64,000 nt of DNA from JAMLJG01 sp035327585 (GTDB taxonomy: Bacteria > Verrucomicrobiota > Kiritimatiellia > CAIVKH01). The position numbers and the translations under genes were made by a program. The stretch is taken from positions 1 through 64,000 of the forward strand of contig DAOLDD010000015.1 in the NCBI GenBank assembly GCA_035327585.1, given 5' to 3'. The stretch's first letter is position 1; each line of letters starts with the position of its first letter. The notes under the pieces were generated by a model. The model was not told the origin of the DNA and did not search any database. It saw only the letters and a program-made list of their open reading frames with translations. Below are positions 31,317 through 39,496 of the stretch, piece after piece.

Positions 31317-33404
31317 ATGAAGAAAAGGAACTTGGTCGCATGTCTGCTCGCCGTGAGTGCGGCATCCGGCGTGGCGTCGCGCGCGGAAACCGTAACCCTG
31401 CCCGATGTCGTGGTGACGCCGATGCGCGCGGCCACGGAGGCGGCCTCCGTGCCGGCGAGCACGTATGTCGTGTCGTCGGATGACCTGCTGGCGAACGCGC
31501 CGCGCACGACGCCGGACGCGCTCGCGGGGTTGCCGTCGGTGATGGTGCAAAAGACGTCCTACGGGCAAGGCTCGCCGTTCCTGCGTGGCTTCACCGGATT
31601 CCGCACGCTCATGCTCGTGGACGGCATCCGGCTCAACAACAGCGTGTTTCGCGACGGGCCGAACCAATACTGGAACACGGTCGATCCGTTCTCCGTTGAT
31701 CGCTATGAAGTCGTGCTGGGGCCCGCGTCCGTGCTCTACGGCAGCGACGCGATCGGCGGCGCGGTGAACGCGTTGTCGCCCGCCGTGCCGGAGTGGACGG
31801 GCGCGCCGGTGTGGGAGCGCACGCTGAAGTATCGCGGCGCGACGGCGGACCAGTCGCACCAGGCGCGGCTGGAGACGTCGGCGCGGCTGACCGAGTCCTT
31901 CGGCCTGCGCGCGGGCTATACGTGGAAGTCGTTCGACGACGTCGAGGGCGGCAAGGATGTCGGCGAGCAGCCGAAGACCGGCTACGACGAAACGGCGTGG
32001 GACGCGGGCGCGGAATACGTGTGGGGAAGCGGCGCGATCCTCACGCTGGGGCACCAGCAGGTGAACCAGGAAGACGCCTGGCGCACGCACCGCACGATAT
32101 ACGGCATTGAGTGGGAAGGCACGACGCACGGCGACGACCTCGTGCACCGCTTCGACCAGGATCGCTCACTGACGTGGTTGCGGTTGGCGCACACGGATCG
32201 CGGCGGCGCTGTGGATGCCTATGCGCTGACGCTCTCGCGCCACAAGCAGGGCGAGGACCTCGACCGCGTGCGCGCGAACGGGCGGCAGGATGTACAAGGA
32301 TTCGATGTGGAAACCTGGGGCGCGACGCTCACGCTGGAAAGCGACAGCCGTGTCGGGCGCTGGGTCTACGGCGTGGATTACTACCGTGACATCGTCGATT
32401 CCTACAACACGCGCATTGACCCCGGTGCGGCGCCGAAACGCGCGGTGCAGGGACCGGTCGCGGACGACGCCACGTATGACCTGCTCGGCGTGTTCGTGCA
32501 GAACACATTCGACGCCTGCGGCGTCGAGGTGACGCCCGGCCTGCGCTACACCTACGCGGAACTCGACGCGGACAAGGTGGACAAACGTCCGGACGGCATT
32601 TCCGGCGATTGGGACGCGGTGGTCGGCTCGCTGCGCGCGTTGCTGCCGCTGGACGCGGAGCGGCGGCAGGCGGTGTACGCAGGCGTGTCGCAGGGGTTCC
32701 GCGCGCCGAACCTGTCCGACCTTACGCGGCTGGATTCCGCGCGCAGCAATGAAATCGAGACGCCGGTGGACGACCTCGACCCGGAGAAGTTCGTGACGGC
32801 GGAGATTGGCTGGCGTCGCACGGCGGACGACTGGAGCGCGGGCGTCGCGTACTACCACACGTGGATTGACGACCTGATCGTGCGCGCGCCGACGGGCGAG
32901 ACGGTGGACGATCTGCTGGAAGTCACGAAACGGAATGCGGGCGCGGGCCATGTGCAGGGTGTTGAAGTCTCCGCGCGCGTGAACCTGTCCGCCGACTGGC
33001 AGGTGCGTGCGATGGGGACGTGGATGGAGGGCAAGGTTGAGGCCTATCCCACCTCCGCGCCGGAGCGCGTGGAGGACGACATCAGCCGCGTGATGCCGCT
33101 GACCGGCCGCCTCGCGTTGCGGTGGCAGCCCGTGGGCAGGGCGTATTGGGTGGAAGGCGTGGTGGACGCCGCCGACAAGGCGGACCGGCTCTCCGCGGAC
33201 GACGCGCGCGACACGCAGCGTATTCCGCCCGACGGCACGCCCGGCTACATCGTCGGCACGCTGCGCGGCGGCGTGCAGGCCACCGACGCGCTCGCCTTCA
33301 CGCTCGCGCTGGAGAATCTGGCCGACGAGGACTATCGCATCCACGGCTCCGGCGTGAACGAGCCCGGCCGCCAGCTCGTGTTCAGCGCGGCGCTGACGTT
33401 CTGA
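31317..33404 (+). CDS. TonB-dependent outer-membrane receptor (probable heme receptor)
   Basis: 695 aa. Signal peptide at residues 1-22, then a TonB box-like segment (TVTLPDVVVTPMRAA). Plug domain ~40-160 with ALAGLPSVMVQKTSYGQGSPFLRG in segments, LMLVDGIRLNN and VVLGPASVLYGSDAIGGAVN. A 22-strand barrel follows, ending with an aromatic residue (FSAALTF). Given that HmuTUV and HmuS are encoded downstream, heme is the likely ligand, but cobalamin or another chelate is possible. A Shine-Dalgarno, GAAGGAG, lies just before the ATG. Cotranscribed with the TonB-like gene. Confidence 0.9.
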   Translation: MKKRNLVACLLAVSAASGVASRAETVTLPDVVVTPMRAATEAASVPASTYVVSSDDLLANAPRTTPDALAGLPSVMVQKTSYGQGSPFLRGFTGFRTLMLVDGIRLNNSVFRDGPNQYWNTVDPFSVDRYEVVLGPASVLYGSDAIGGAVNALSPAVPEWTGAPVWERTLKYRGATADQSHQARLETSARLTESFGLRAGYTWKSFDDVEGGKDVGEQPKTGYDETAWDAGAEYVWGSGAILTLGHQQVNQEDAWRTHRTIYGIEWEGTTHGDDLVHRFDQDRSLTWLRLAHTDRGGAVDAYALTLSRHKQGEDLDRVRANGRQDVQGFDVETWGATLTLESDSRVGRWVYGVDYYRDIVDSYNTRIDPGAAPKRAVQGPVADDATYDLLGVFVQNTFDACGVEVTPGLRYTYAELDADKVDKRPDGISGDWDAVVGSLRALLPLDAERRQAVYAGVSQGFRAPNLSDLTRLDSARSNEIETPVDDLDPEKFVTAEIGWRRTADDWSAGVAYYHTWIDDLIVRAPTGETVDDLLEVTKRNAGAGHVQGVEVSARVNLSADWQVRAMGTWMEGKVEAYPTSAPERVEDDISRVMPLTGRLALRWQPVGRAYWVEGVVDAADKADRLSADDARDTQRIPPDGTPGYIVGTLRGGVQATDALAFTLALENLADEDYRIHGSGVNEPGRQLVFSAALTF

Positions 33405-33470
33405 TCCGCCTGGATTCCTTAACCACGAATGGACCCGAATCGGCACAGATTTCACGGATGGGGATATTTC

Positions 33471-33531
33471 TCGCTGAAATTAGCGCAAATTCGCGTCAAT
33501 TAGCGGTGGTATTCTTCAGAGGGAACTCCGC
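33471..33531. repeat. Left copy of repeat flanking the assembly gap
   Basis: AATTAGCGCAAATTCGCGTC...GCGGTGGTATTCTTCAGAGG..., nearly the same as 33660-33716 after the gap, in the same orientation. Confidence 0.8.
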
Positions 33532-33631
33532 NNNNNNNNNNNNNNNNNNNNNNNNNNNNNNNNNNNNNNNNNNNNNNNNNNNNNNNNNNNNNNNNNNNNN
33601 NNNNNNNNNNNNNNNNNNNNNNNNNNNNNNN
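33532..33631. other. Scaffold gap of exactly 100 N
   Basis: One hundred consecutive N, the usual placeholder for a gap of unknown length. Direct repeats at both edges suggest the assembler could not resolve a tandem repeat. Confidence 0.99.
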
Positions 33632-33659
33632 CCCCGCGAAACATGCCAAAGAGGCGTTC

Positions 33660-33716
33660 CAAAATTAGCGCAAATTCGCGTCAATTCGCGGTGGTATTCT
33701 TCAGAAGGAACTCCGC
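33660..33716. repeat. Right copy of repeat flanking the assembly gap
   Basis: AAATTAGCGCAAATTCGCGT and onwards through GGTGGTATTCTTCAGAAGGA. Direct copy of 33471-33531. A less similar version, in words, lies at 16.43-16.50 kb. Confidence 0.8.
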
Positions 33717-33929
33717 GAATTATCGCGAATGAGCGCGAATGGATCGGTGACTGGCGCGGTGTCGGCGGGCAGCCCTTTTGACCGCGGATTTGATGAGGGT
33801 CAATTCGCCGGATTTCAGAATTGGCATCCCCGCGTCTCTCCTGTCACCATAACCGGCGTTCCCTCGCGCGGCGCCGCTCTTCCGCCTGAAGCGAGTCAAA
33901 GGCTTAATGATGTCCGGATCTGTCACCCA

Positions 33930-35201
33930 ATGTTGAGAATGCGCGCAAACGCGAACACCTGCCTGGCGGCGCTGCTTTTCGCACTGCTCCATTCCGGTTG
34001 TGGGAGAGTTTCGGTTCCTGCGCTGCCGCCACCGGTCGAGCCGGTGCAGCCAACGCTGTCCGAACTGCAACCTCGGGTCGACAAACTCCTTGCCTTGAAG
34101 GACGCCGTAAAGATTCGCCGGAACGTGGCGGATATTTTCGCGCTCGTGGACCTTTTATTGGCTGAGAACCGCCAGGAGGAGGCCGCCACTTATCTATCAG
34201 CCGCACTCACGCACAACGCATGGGCACTTGAATACCAGATGAAATATGCCGAACTGGCGGAGCAGCGCGGCGAATTCGACATTGCCCGGCAGAAGGCAAC
34301 GCTTGTCCTTGAGTTTGCCGAACAAGATGAACTTGTCTTGCGCGCGCAGAGCCTGCTCGGCTTGGCGCCACTCTCCCCCATGGCCCCAATCCAGAGAATC
34401 ATGGCAAACACAACAACGCTGGTGCTCGTCCCGATTGGGAACGTCGATCGCTGCGTGCTGTATGAACTGGGCGGCGAAATCGGCAACGCACTTTCCGTTC
34501 CAGTCATCGTGTGTGACGCCGGGGCGAACGTGCCTCCCGCCGCGCGCGATCCGGTGGCCAGATACATCAACACCGTTCGTACGAATCTAACAAGTGCAAT
34601 GAAGGATGACCCCGTGCTCGCATTATTTCTCAAGCAAAGGGGACTGACCGAGGCGTCACTACAGGAAACGGATGCTGTCATTGAGGCCTGTCGGCAGCTC
34701 TCATTCCGCGGTGGAAACACAAACGCTCTATCCCAATTTGACGCCAGACTGCGGGAGTTGCGGCAGGAGTCCCGGCAGTGGGACATTAACAAACTACTCC
34801 GCTCGCTTAAGGTTTACGTGCGCCAGTATGTAAATCGCCACACGTACTTCATTGGCGTCACCCGCCTGGATACGTTCGCCGATCAGAATAACTTCATCTT
34901 CGGAACCGCGGAAAACAACGGACGACACGCTGTAATCAGCTACCACCGCTTCACGGCGGCCTTTAGTGGGGATAGTCCAAGTCGCAAGCGACTTGTTGAG
35001 CGTGCCTTCAAGCAGGTGCTTTCGTCGTTCGGGTTCATGCTCGGTGTTCCGCGCTGCTCGACCCCCACTTGCGCCAGAGCTTATCCGCACAGCCTGGCAG
35101 AGCATGACGCGAAATCCAAAGATCTATGCCCCGCCTGTCGAGCCGGCTTTGAGCAAGCGTTTGGCCTCTCCGGCGAGGACAAACCGTACACTCGTCCGTG
35201 A
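33930..35201 (+). CDS. Archaemetzincin-family lipoprotein lacking the catalytic HExxH
   Basis: 423 aa. A lipoprotein signal (ANTCLAALLFALLHSGC, Cys ~23-26) places it at the cell surface or periplasm. A TPR-like helical region covers ~60-150. From ~160 the sequence follows archaemetzincins: VLVPIGNVDRCVLYELGGEI, YFIGVTRLDTFADQNNFIFG, HAVISYHRFTAAFSG. In the expected HExxHxxGxxHC site, residues 365-376 read SSFGFMLGVPRC: both histidines, the Glu and the third His ligand are replaced, while the Gly and the four zinc-knuckle cysteines (376, 381, ~400, ~403) remain. So it is probably not a peptidase. ATG 33939 is another possible start. GC is lower than in neighbours. It lies between the TonB receptor and hmuT. 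Confidence 0.85.
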   Translation: MLRMRANANTCLAALLFALLHSGCGRVSVPALPPPVEPVQPTLSELQPRVDKLLALKDAVKIRRNVADIFALVDLLLAENRQEEAATYLSAALTHNAWALEYQMKYAELAEQRGEFDIARQKATLVLEFAEQDELVLRAQSLLGLAPLSPMAPIQRIMANTTTLVLVPIGNVDRCVLYELGGEIGNALSVPVIVCDAGANVPPAARDPVARYINTVRTNLTSAMKDDPVLALFLKQRGLTEASLQETDAVIEACRQLSFRGGNTNALSQFDARLRELRQESRQWDINKLLRSLKVYVRQYVNRHTYFIGVTRLDTFADQNNFIFGTAENNGRHAVISYHRFTAAFSGDSPSRKRLVERAFKQVLSSFGFMLGVPRCSTPTCARAYPHSLAEHDAKSKDLCPACRAGFEQAFGLSGEDKPYTRP

Positions 35202-35431
35202 CGCTGAAATGGCCCCCGCGCTGGGGGCGGCTGCCGTTCACGTGCGTCCGCGCTGACCGTCTCGATCGTAAACCACGCATCCTGGACACGCGGTGGTTCT
35301 GTAGCTCCGGCGCCTTGGCCGCCGGAATTTCAGCCCTCTCCTCGCGCGGGGAGGCCGGGTGATGGCCGTCATGACCCTTGTATGATCTAAATATATAAAT
35401 AATGATTGACATGTAGAACAAGTGGCGTAGT
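35202..35431. other. Gene-free stretch with repeat half-element and promoter
   Basis: 35255-35271 matches the family-C terminus (GACCGTCTCGATCGTAA). 35299-35327 is one TGTAGCTCCGGCG... hairpin core. From ~35385 the sequence turns AT-rich and contains a promoter (see separate entry). Confidence 0.55.
35255..35327. repeat. Partial family-C element with a single hairpin core
   Basis: Left terminus GACCGTCTCGATCGTAA, then TGTAGCTCCGGCGCCTTGGC and CGCCGGAA. The second core arm and right terminus found in complete copies are absent. Confidence 0.5.
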
Positions 35432-35433
35432 AT
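35389..35433 (+). promoter_or_regulatory. Strong sigma-70-like promoter with AT-rich upstream element
   Basis: AT-rich CTAAATATATAAATAATGA lies just before TTGACA (35406-35411); a 16-bp spacer leads to TAGTAT (35428-35433). This is the best promoter match in the window. It drives the small helical protein gene and perhaps the hmu genes beyond. Its -10 overlaps an ATG at 35432, implying translation from the later ATG at 35456. Confidence 0.65.
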
Positions 35434-35455
35434 GCCACCAATTTCGATTGAAGAT

Positions 35456-35758
35456 ATGGCGAATCCACCGGACACAGCGGAACGGGCGGCGACCGCGATG
35501 CGGGCGTATGTGACGACGTTGTTCGATGAGATGCAGCAGCGGGTGACGCACCAGCGCGCCGTGGTGTTGCAGTGCCTGGATGGATTGGCCGCGCCCACCG
35601 CTTCGGCGGAGGGGGCCTCGCAACGCCTGCGTGAACTGGAGGACGCGGTGCGGAGCGCGATCGAGGTGTTGGAGGAGACGAAACGCTCCTTCAAGTCGAA
35701 ACGGCTGGGCGACCTGCGGGAGAAACTCGCGCTGGTGCTGGCCGGAACAAGTAAATAG
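35456..35758 (+). CDS. Small helical protein of unknown function
   Basis: 100 aa from ATG 35456 (108 from the ATG at 35432, which overlaps the predicted -10 box). It is soluble, charged and predicted helical or coiled-coil (LRELEDAVRSAIEVLEETKR, FKSKRLGDLREKLALVLAG). A single Cys and a His/Gln pair (RVTHQRAVVLQC) are present but no known metal or heme motif. No family recognised. It has its own promoter and ends 37 bp before a strong hairpin terminator that precedes hmuT. A role in iron or heme control is only suggested by position. Confidence 0.65.
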   Translation: MANPPDTAERAATAMRAYVTTLFDEMQQRVTHQRAVVLQCLDGLAAPTASAEGASQRLRELEDAVRSAIEVLEETKRSFKSKRLGDLREKLALVLAGTSK

Positions 35759-35795
35759 GGACGACTGGCGGGCCGGCCTGGGGGCGGGCAAGTCG

Positions 35796-35847
35796 AGGCG
35801 TAACGTGAAGCAGACGGAATCCGTCTGCCTCGTGTTACGCCTTTTTT
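35796..35847 (+). terminator. 22-bp-stem intrinsic terminator just before hmuT
   Basis: Left arm 35796-35817 and right arm 35821-35842 pair along 22 positions (one mismatch, two G-U), with loop AAT. Six T follow, then ATTTT. The hmuT ATG (35864) is 16 bp after the T-run and its Shine-Dalgarno GGAG is at 35853-35856. Confidence 0.85.
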
Positions 35848-35863
35848 ATTTTGGAGAAATGAG

Positions 35864-36691
35864 ATGAACAACACAGTCAAATGGATCGCCGTCGCGGTGT
35901 GTGTCGCCGGCTTGCAGGCCCACGCCGGACAGCGGGTGGTGTGTCTCGGGGGCGCGGTGACGGAATGCGTGTTCGCGCTCGGCGCGGGCGACGAGGTGGT
36001 CGCCGTGGATGATTCGAGCGGGTTCCCGGCGGAAGCCGCTGCGCTGCCGCGCGTGGGCTACTACCGCATGGTGTCGGCGGAAGGCGTGTTGAGCGTGAAG
36101 CCGGACCTCGTGCTGGCCTCCGCCGAGGCCGGGCCGCCGCCCGCCCTGGCGCAGATCGAACGAGCGGGTGTGCGCGTGGTGCGGATTCCCGGCGCGGCGA
36201 CCGTGTCGGGCTGTGTGGAGCGCGTGCGCGCGGTGGGCGTGGCTTTGGAGCAAACCGAGGCCGCGGAAGCGATGGCGACGAGCATCGTGTCGGAGCTCGC
36301 CGATTTTCCACCACCTCCTGGTGGGGTTCCCGCCCGCGTGCTGTTCGTATTCGCGCGCGGTGCGGGAACTTTTAACGTCGCGGGCACGGACACGGCCGCC
36401 GATGAAATCATCCGGCTCGCGGGCGGCGTAAATGCCGTCGGCGGCTATTCCGGTTATCGCCCGTTGACCGCGGAGGCGGTGGTGGAGTCCGCGCCGGACG
36501 TGGTGCTGGTGACCTCGTCGGGCCTGGCGGGCCTCGGCGGGGAAGCCGCGCTATGGGCCGTGCCCGGCATGAAAGCGACCCCGGCGGCGAAACAGGGCCG
36601 CGCGGTGGCGATGGACGATCTGTTGCTGCTCGGCTTCGGCCCGCGCCTGCCGGAGGCGGCGAAGACGCTGCACCAACTGCTGTATCGATGA
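35864..36691 (+). CDS. hmuT: Heme ABC transporter substrate-binding protein HmuT
   Basis: Class III periplasmic binding protein, 275 aa, that would deliver heme to the HmuUV transporter. Signal peptide residues 1-21 (cleavage after AHA). N-lobe VVCLGGAVTECVFALGAGDEVVAVD; linker helix; C-lobe with DEIIRLAGGVNAVGGYSGYR, PLTAEAVVESAPDVVLVTSSG and AMDDLLLLGFGPRLPEA. The last two are characteristic of HmuT rather than BtuF or FhuD. The GYSGYR tyrosines are candidate heme ligands. Its stop overlaps the start of hmuU. A Shine-Dalgarno GGAG precedes the ATG closely after an intrinsic terminator. Confidence 0.92.
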   Translation: MNNTVKWIAVAVCVAGLQAHAGQRVVCLGGAVTECVFALGAGDEVVAVDDSSGFPAEAAALPRVGYYRMVSAEGVLSVKPDLVLASAEAGPPPALAQIERAGVRVVRIPGAATVSGCVERVRAVGVALEQTEAAEAMATSIVSELADFPPPPGGVPARVLFVFARGAGTFNVAGTDTAADEIIRLAGGVNAVGGYSGYRPLTAEAVVESAPDVVLVTSSGLAGLGGEAALWAVPGMKATPAAKQGRAVAMDDLLLLGFGPRLPEAAKTLHQLLYR

Positions 36692-37794
36692 GAAATGCCG
36701 ATTCCATAGCGGTTGATTTGCCGACGGTGAACCCGGCGCTGTCCGAATTCCGGCTGTCGCCGGAGCGCTGGCTGGTGCCGGTGCTCGCGGTCTTCCTCGG
36801 CCTGGTGCTGCTGGCCGGACTCGGCATCGGCGCGTTGTCGATATCGCCCGGCCAGGTGCTCGCCATCCTCGCGAGCCAGGTCGGCATTGAACTGCCGTGG
36901 AGCTTCACGGAGCGCGAGGCGGCGGTGTTGCTGCACATCCGCACGCCGCGCATTTTTGTCGGCGCGTTGGCGGGCGCGGCGCTGGCGCTCGGCGGCGCGC
37001 TGATGCAGGCGCTGTTCCGCAATCCGCTCGCGGACCCGGGCTTGATTGGCGTGTCGAGCGGAGCGGCCGTTGCAGCGGCGTCGGTGACCGTTGTGGGTCC
37101 CGCCTTCCTGCCCGCGCTGGGGCTGTCGCCGCTCTACGTGATGCCGGTCGCCGCGTTTCTCGGCGGCTGGGGCGTGACGGCGCTGGTGATGCGGGTCGCG
37201 GATACAGCCGGGCGCGTGCGGGTGGATCACCTGCTGCTCGCGGGCATTGCGCTGAATGCGATGGCGTTCGCGGGCATCGGCGTGCTGATGCTCATTGCGG
37301 ACGACGCGCAGTTGCGCGAAGTGGCGTTTTGGAATTTTGGCAGCCTGGGCCGCGCGGACTGGTCAATTGCGCCGCTGTTGCTCGCGCTGGTGCTGCCGAT
37401 CCTGTGGTGGGGCCGCCGGTATGCACCGTGGCTCAACGCGCTGTTGCTGGGCGAGGGCGAGGCCGCGCTGCTGGGCGTGCCGGTGGAGCGCGTCAAGCGC
37501 GTAGCCGTGCTGCTCACCTGCGTGGCCGTGGGCGCGACGATTTCCTTCACCGGCCTGATCGGGTTCGTCGGCCTCGTGGCGCCGCACATCGTACGCCTGC
37601 TCAGCGGGCCGGACCATCGCCGCCTGATCCCCGCGTCCGCACTGCTCGGCGCGGCGTTGCTGCCGCTGGCCGACATCTTCTCGCGCACCGTTGCCGCGCC
37701 GGTCGAACTGCCGATCGGCCTGGTGACCGCGCTGCTGGGCGCGCCCTTCTTCCTATATCTGTTGATCCGCGAACAGCGGCGGGAGGCCGCATGA
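36688..37794 (+). CDS. hmuU: Heme ABC transporter permease HmuU (FecCD family)
   Basis: 368-aa inner-membrane permease with about ten helices. FecCD-type signatures: RTPRIFVGALAGAALALGG, ALMQALFRNPLADPGLIGVS in segments, DHLLLAGIALNAM, FWNFGSLGRADW and ISFTGLIGFVGLVAPHIVRL in segments. These match vitamin B12/siderophore/heme permeases, with GLVAPHIVR forming the contact to the ATPase. The ATG overlaps the hmuT stop (ATGA), so the proteins are translationally coupled. Together with HmuV it forms the importer. Confidence 0.94.
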   Translation: MRNADSIAVDLPTVNPALSEFRLSPERWLVPVLAVFLGLVLLAGLGIGALSISPGQVLAILASQVGIELPWSFTEREAAVLLHIRTPRIFVGALAGAALALGGALMQALFRNPLADPGLIGVSSGAAVAAASVTVVGPAFLPALGLSPLYVMPVAAFLGGWGVTALVMRVADTAGRVRVDHLLLAGIALNAMAFAGIGVLMLIADDAQLREVAFWNFGSLGRADWSIAPLLLALVLPILWWGRRYAPWLNALLLGEGEAALLGVPVERVKRVAVLLTCVAVGATISFTGLIGFVGLVAPHIVRLLSGPDHRRLIPASALLGAALLPLADIFSRTVAAPVELPIGLVTALLGAPFFLYLLIREQRREAA

Positions 37795-38588
37795 TCTCGC
37801 TGGAACACGCCACCGTGGAGCGCGGCGGCCGCGCGTTGGTTCGCGAGGTGGACCTGGAACTGCAGCCCGGCGCGCTGACGGTGATCCTCGGCGCGAATGG
37901 CGCGGGCAAAACGAGCCTCGTACGGTTGTTGAGCGGCGAGTGGATGCCGACCCGCGGCCGCGTGTTGTGGGACGGCAAGCCGCTTGAGGCCGAGGATCGG
38001 CTCGCGCTCGCGCGTCGCCGCGCGGTGGTCTCGCAGCATCCCGGCCACGACTTCCCGTTCCGTGCGATCGAACTGGTCCTGCTGGGCCGCCTCCCGCACG
38101 CGCGTCACCCGGACGCGGCGGACCATGCCGTCGCGCAGGAGGCGATGGAGCAGGCGGGCATTGCATCGCACGCCACGCGCCGCGTGGACACGCTGTCCGG
38201 CGGCGAGCGCCAGCGCGTACACCTCGCGCGCGCCCTCGCGCAACTGCACGAGGCACGGCGCGCGCGGAACGGCGTGCTGCTGCTCGACGAACCCACGGCG
38301 CATCTCGATCTCGCGCACCAGGAACGCGCCCTCACGCTCGCCCGCCGGCTTGCGCGCGAAGGCCTCGCCGTAGCCGCCGTTCTGCACGACGTCAATCTCG
38401 CCACCGCCTACGCCGACCAGGCCGTACTGATGAAGGCCGGGCGCATCATGGCCGCCGGGCGCGCGGATTGCGTGCTGAACCGGAATTTGCTGTGCGCGGC
38501 CCTGGATGTGGACCTGTTGGAAGTCGCAGGCCCGGACGGTCGTCCGGTGTTCGTTCCGGCCGCGTCGTCGGATGGAGGTGTCGCATGA
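37791..38588 (+). CDS. hmuV: Heme ABC transporter ATP-binding protein HmuV
   Basis: 265 aa. Walker A GANGAGKTS (~35-43), Q-loop SQHPGHDFPF, signature LSGGERQRVHLARAL, Walker B GVLLLDEPTAHLDL and the switch His in VLHDVNLA. The QHPGHDFPF variant and the whole pattern match HmuV. It overlaps hmuU and the next gene by 4 nt on each side. Powers heme transfer across the inner membrane. Confidence 0.95.
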   Translation: MISLEHATVERGGRALVREVDLELQPGALTVILGANGAGKTSLVRLLSGEWMPTRGRVLWDGKPLEAEDRLALARRRAVVSQHPGHDFPFRAIELVLLGRLPHARHPDAADHAVAQEAMEQAGIASHATRRVDTLSGGERQRVHLARALAQLHEARRARNGVLLLDEPTAHLDLAHQERALTLARRLAREGLAVAAVLHDVNLATAYADQAVLMKAGRIMAAGRADCVLNRNLLCAALDVDLLEVAGPDGRPVFVPAASSDGGVA

Positions 38589-39496
38589 AAGAGCATCCGC
38601 TGCAGATTGATGCCGCTTCGCCGGCCGTGGGCGTCCTGCTCGTCAGCCATGGTTCGCGCTCGCCGACCTGGCGGCAGATGCTGTTGGCAGTCGAAGACGA
38701 TGTACGCGAGACGCTGCTCGCGATGCCCGGTGTGGCTGGCGTTCGTTCGGCGTTCATGGAAAACGCCGAGCCGTCGATCGCCGACCAGTTGAAGGCGTTT
38801 GATCGCGACGGGGTGAACCGCGTGGTCATCGTCCCGCTGCTGCTTACCATCAGCAATCATACCTTCGACGACATCCCGACGATTTGCGGACTGAAATCCG
38901 ATCCCGCCTGCATGGCGGCGCTGGAGCAGGAGCAGATTGAACGCTACGTGCCGCGCGCGCAGGTCGTCCTGACGCCGCTGCTCGACTATCCCCGCATGGT
39001 TCGGATCAACATCGCGCGCCGCGTGCGCCTGTTGCAGCAAGGAGCGGCTCCCGCGGACCCGCGTCGCGACGGCCTGGTTCTTGTCGGCTATGGAAGCGCG
39101 GAGTTCGACAACCCATGGGAATCGTTCTTCAGCGAACTGTCCGACTTTGCGGTGCGGGAACTGGGCCTGGCGACCGCGGCGCATGCGTGGTGCGGCCACA
39201 TCGTCCATTACGCGATGGAGCCCACGGTATCCGCGATCCAGCGTGTTCTCGCGAATGCGGACCGCGCGCTGGTCCTGCCGCTGCTCGTCGCCTTCGATGA
39301 AATGTTCCAGTTGCGGATCATCGGCGGCGCGGTCGAGCAGGTCGCCGTGCCCGGGCACGTGCTGTACCGCGCGGACGCGATCCTGCCGGAGCCGGAAGTG
39401 GCGCGCTGGGTGATTGAAGCCGTGCGCGGGCAAATGGAAACCCCAATTGAAGAAACCGTGAACTGTATGGAGGAGTGCCATGATCAGCATGAATGA
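38585..39496 (+). CDS. CbiX-like class II metallochelatase in the heme operon
   Basis: 303 aa. First half resembles CbiX/SirB: LLVSHGSRSPTWRQM with the catalytic His, VVIVPLLLTISNHTFDDIP with the second conserved His. Second half repeats the fold more loosely (LVLVGYGSAEFDNPWESFF, His replaced by Tyr; WCGHIVHY). The tail ends MEECHDQHE, rich in possible metal ligands. Family members insert Co or Fe into sirohydrochlorin. No siroheme or cobalamin synthesis gene is near. Inside an hmuTUV-hmuS chain it may act on heme iron, for example by dechelation or re-chelation, a hypothesis. Overlaps hmuV by 4 nt and hmuS by 17 nt. Confidence 0.8.
   Translation: MKEHPLQIDAASPAVGVLLVSHGSRSPTWRQMLLAVEDDVRETLLAMPGVAGVRSAFMENAEPSIADQLKAFDRDGVNRVVIVPLLLTISNHTFDDIPTICGLKSDPACMAALEQEQIERYVPRAQVVLTPLLDYPRMVRINIARRVRLLQQGAAPADPRRDGLVLVGYGSAEFDNPWESFFSELSDFAVRELGLATAAHAWCGHIVHYAMEPTVSAIQRVLANADRALVLPLLVAFDEMFQLRIIGGAVEQVAVPGHVLYRADAILPEPEVARWVIEAVRGQMETPIEETVNCMEECHDQHE

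Larger units (their letters stand above)
33405..33929. other. Gene-free stretch containing an assembly gap
   Basis: After the receptor stop there are 'CACGAATGGACCCGAATC' words, a repeat (about 33471-33531), 100 N, then a near-identical repeat (33660-33716). From 33720 to 33929 there is unremarkable sequence leading to the next gene. No gene seen, but sequence is missing. Confidence 0.7.

Noticed and set aside
36553..36687. Earlier start for hmuU within hmuT
   Set aside because: The ATG overlapping the hmuT stop (36688) gives the usual N-terminus; the longer frame would overlap hmuT by >130 nt with no family support.
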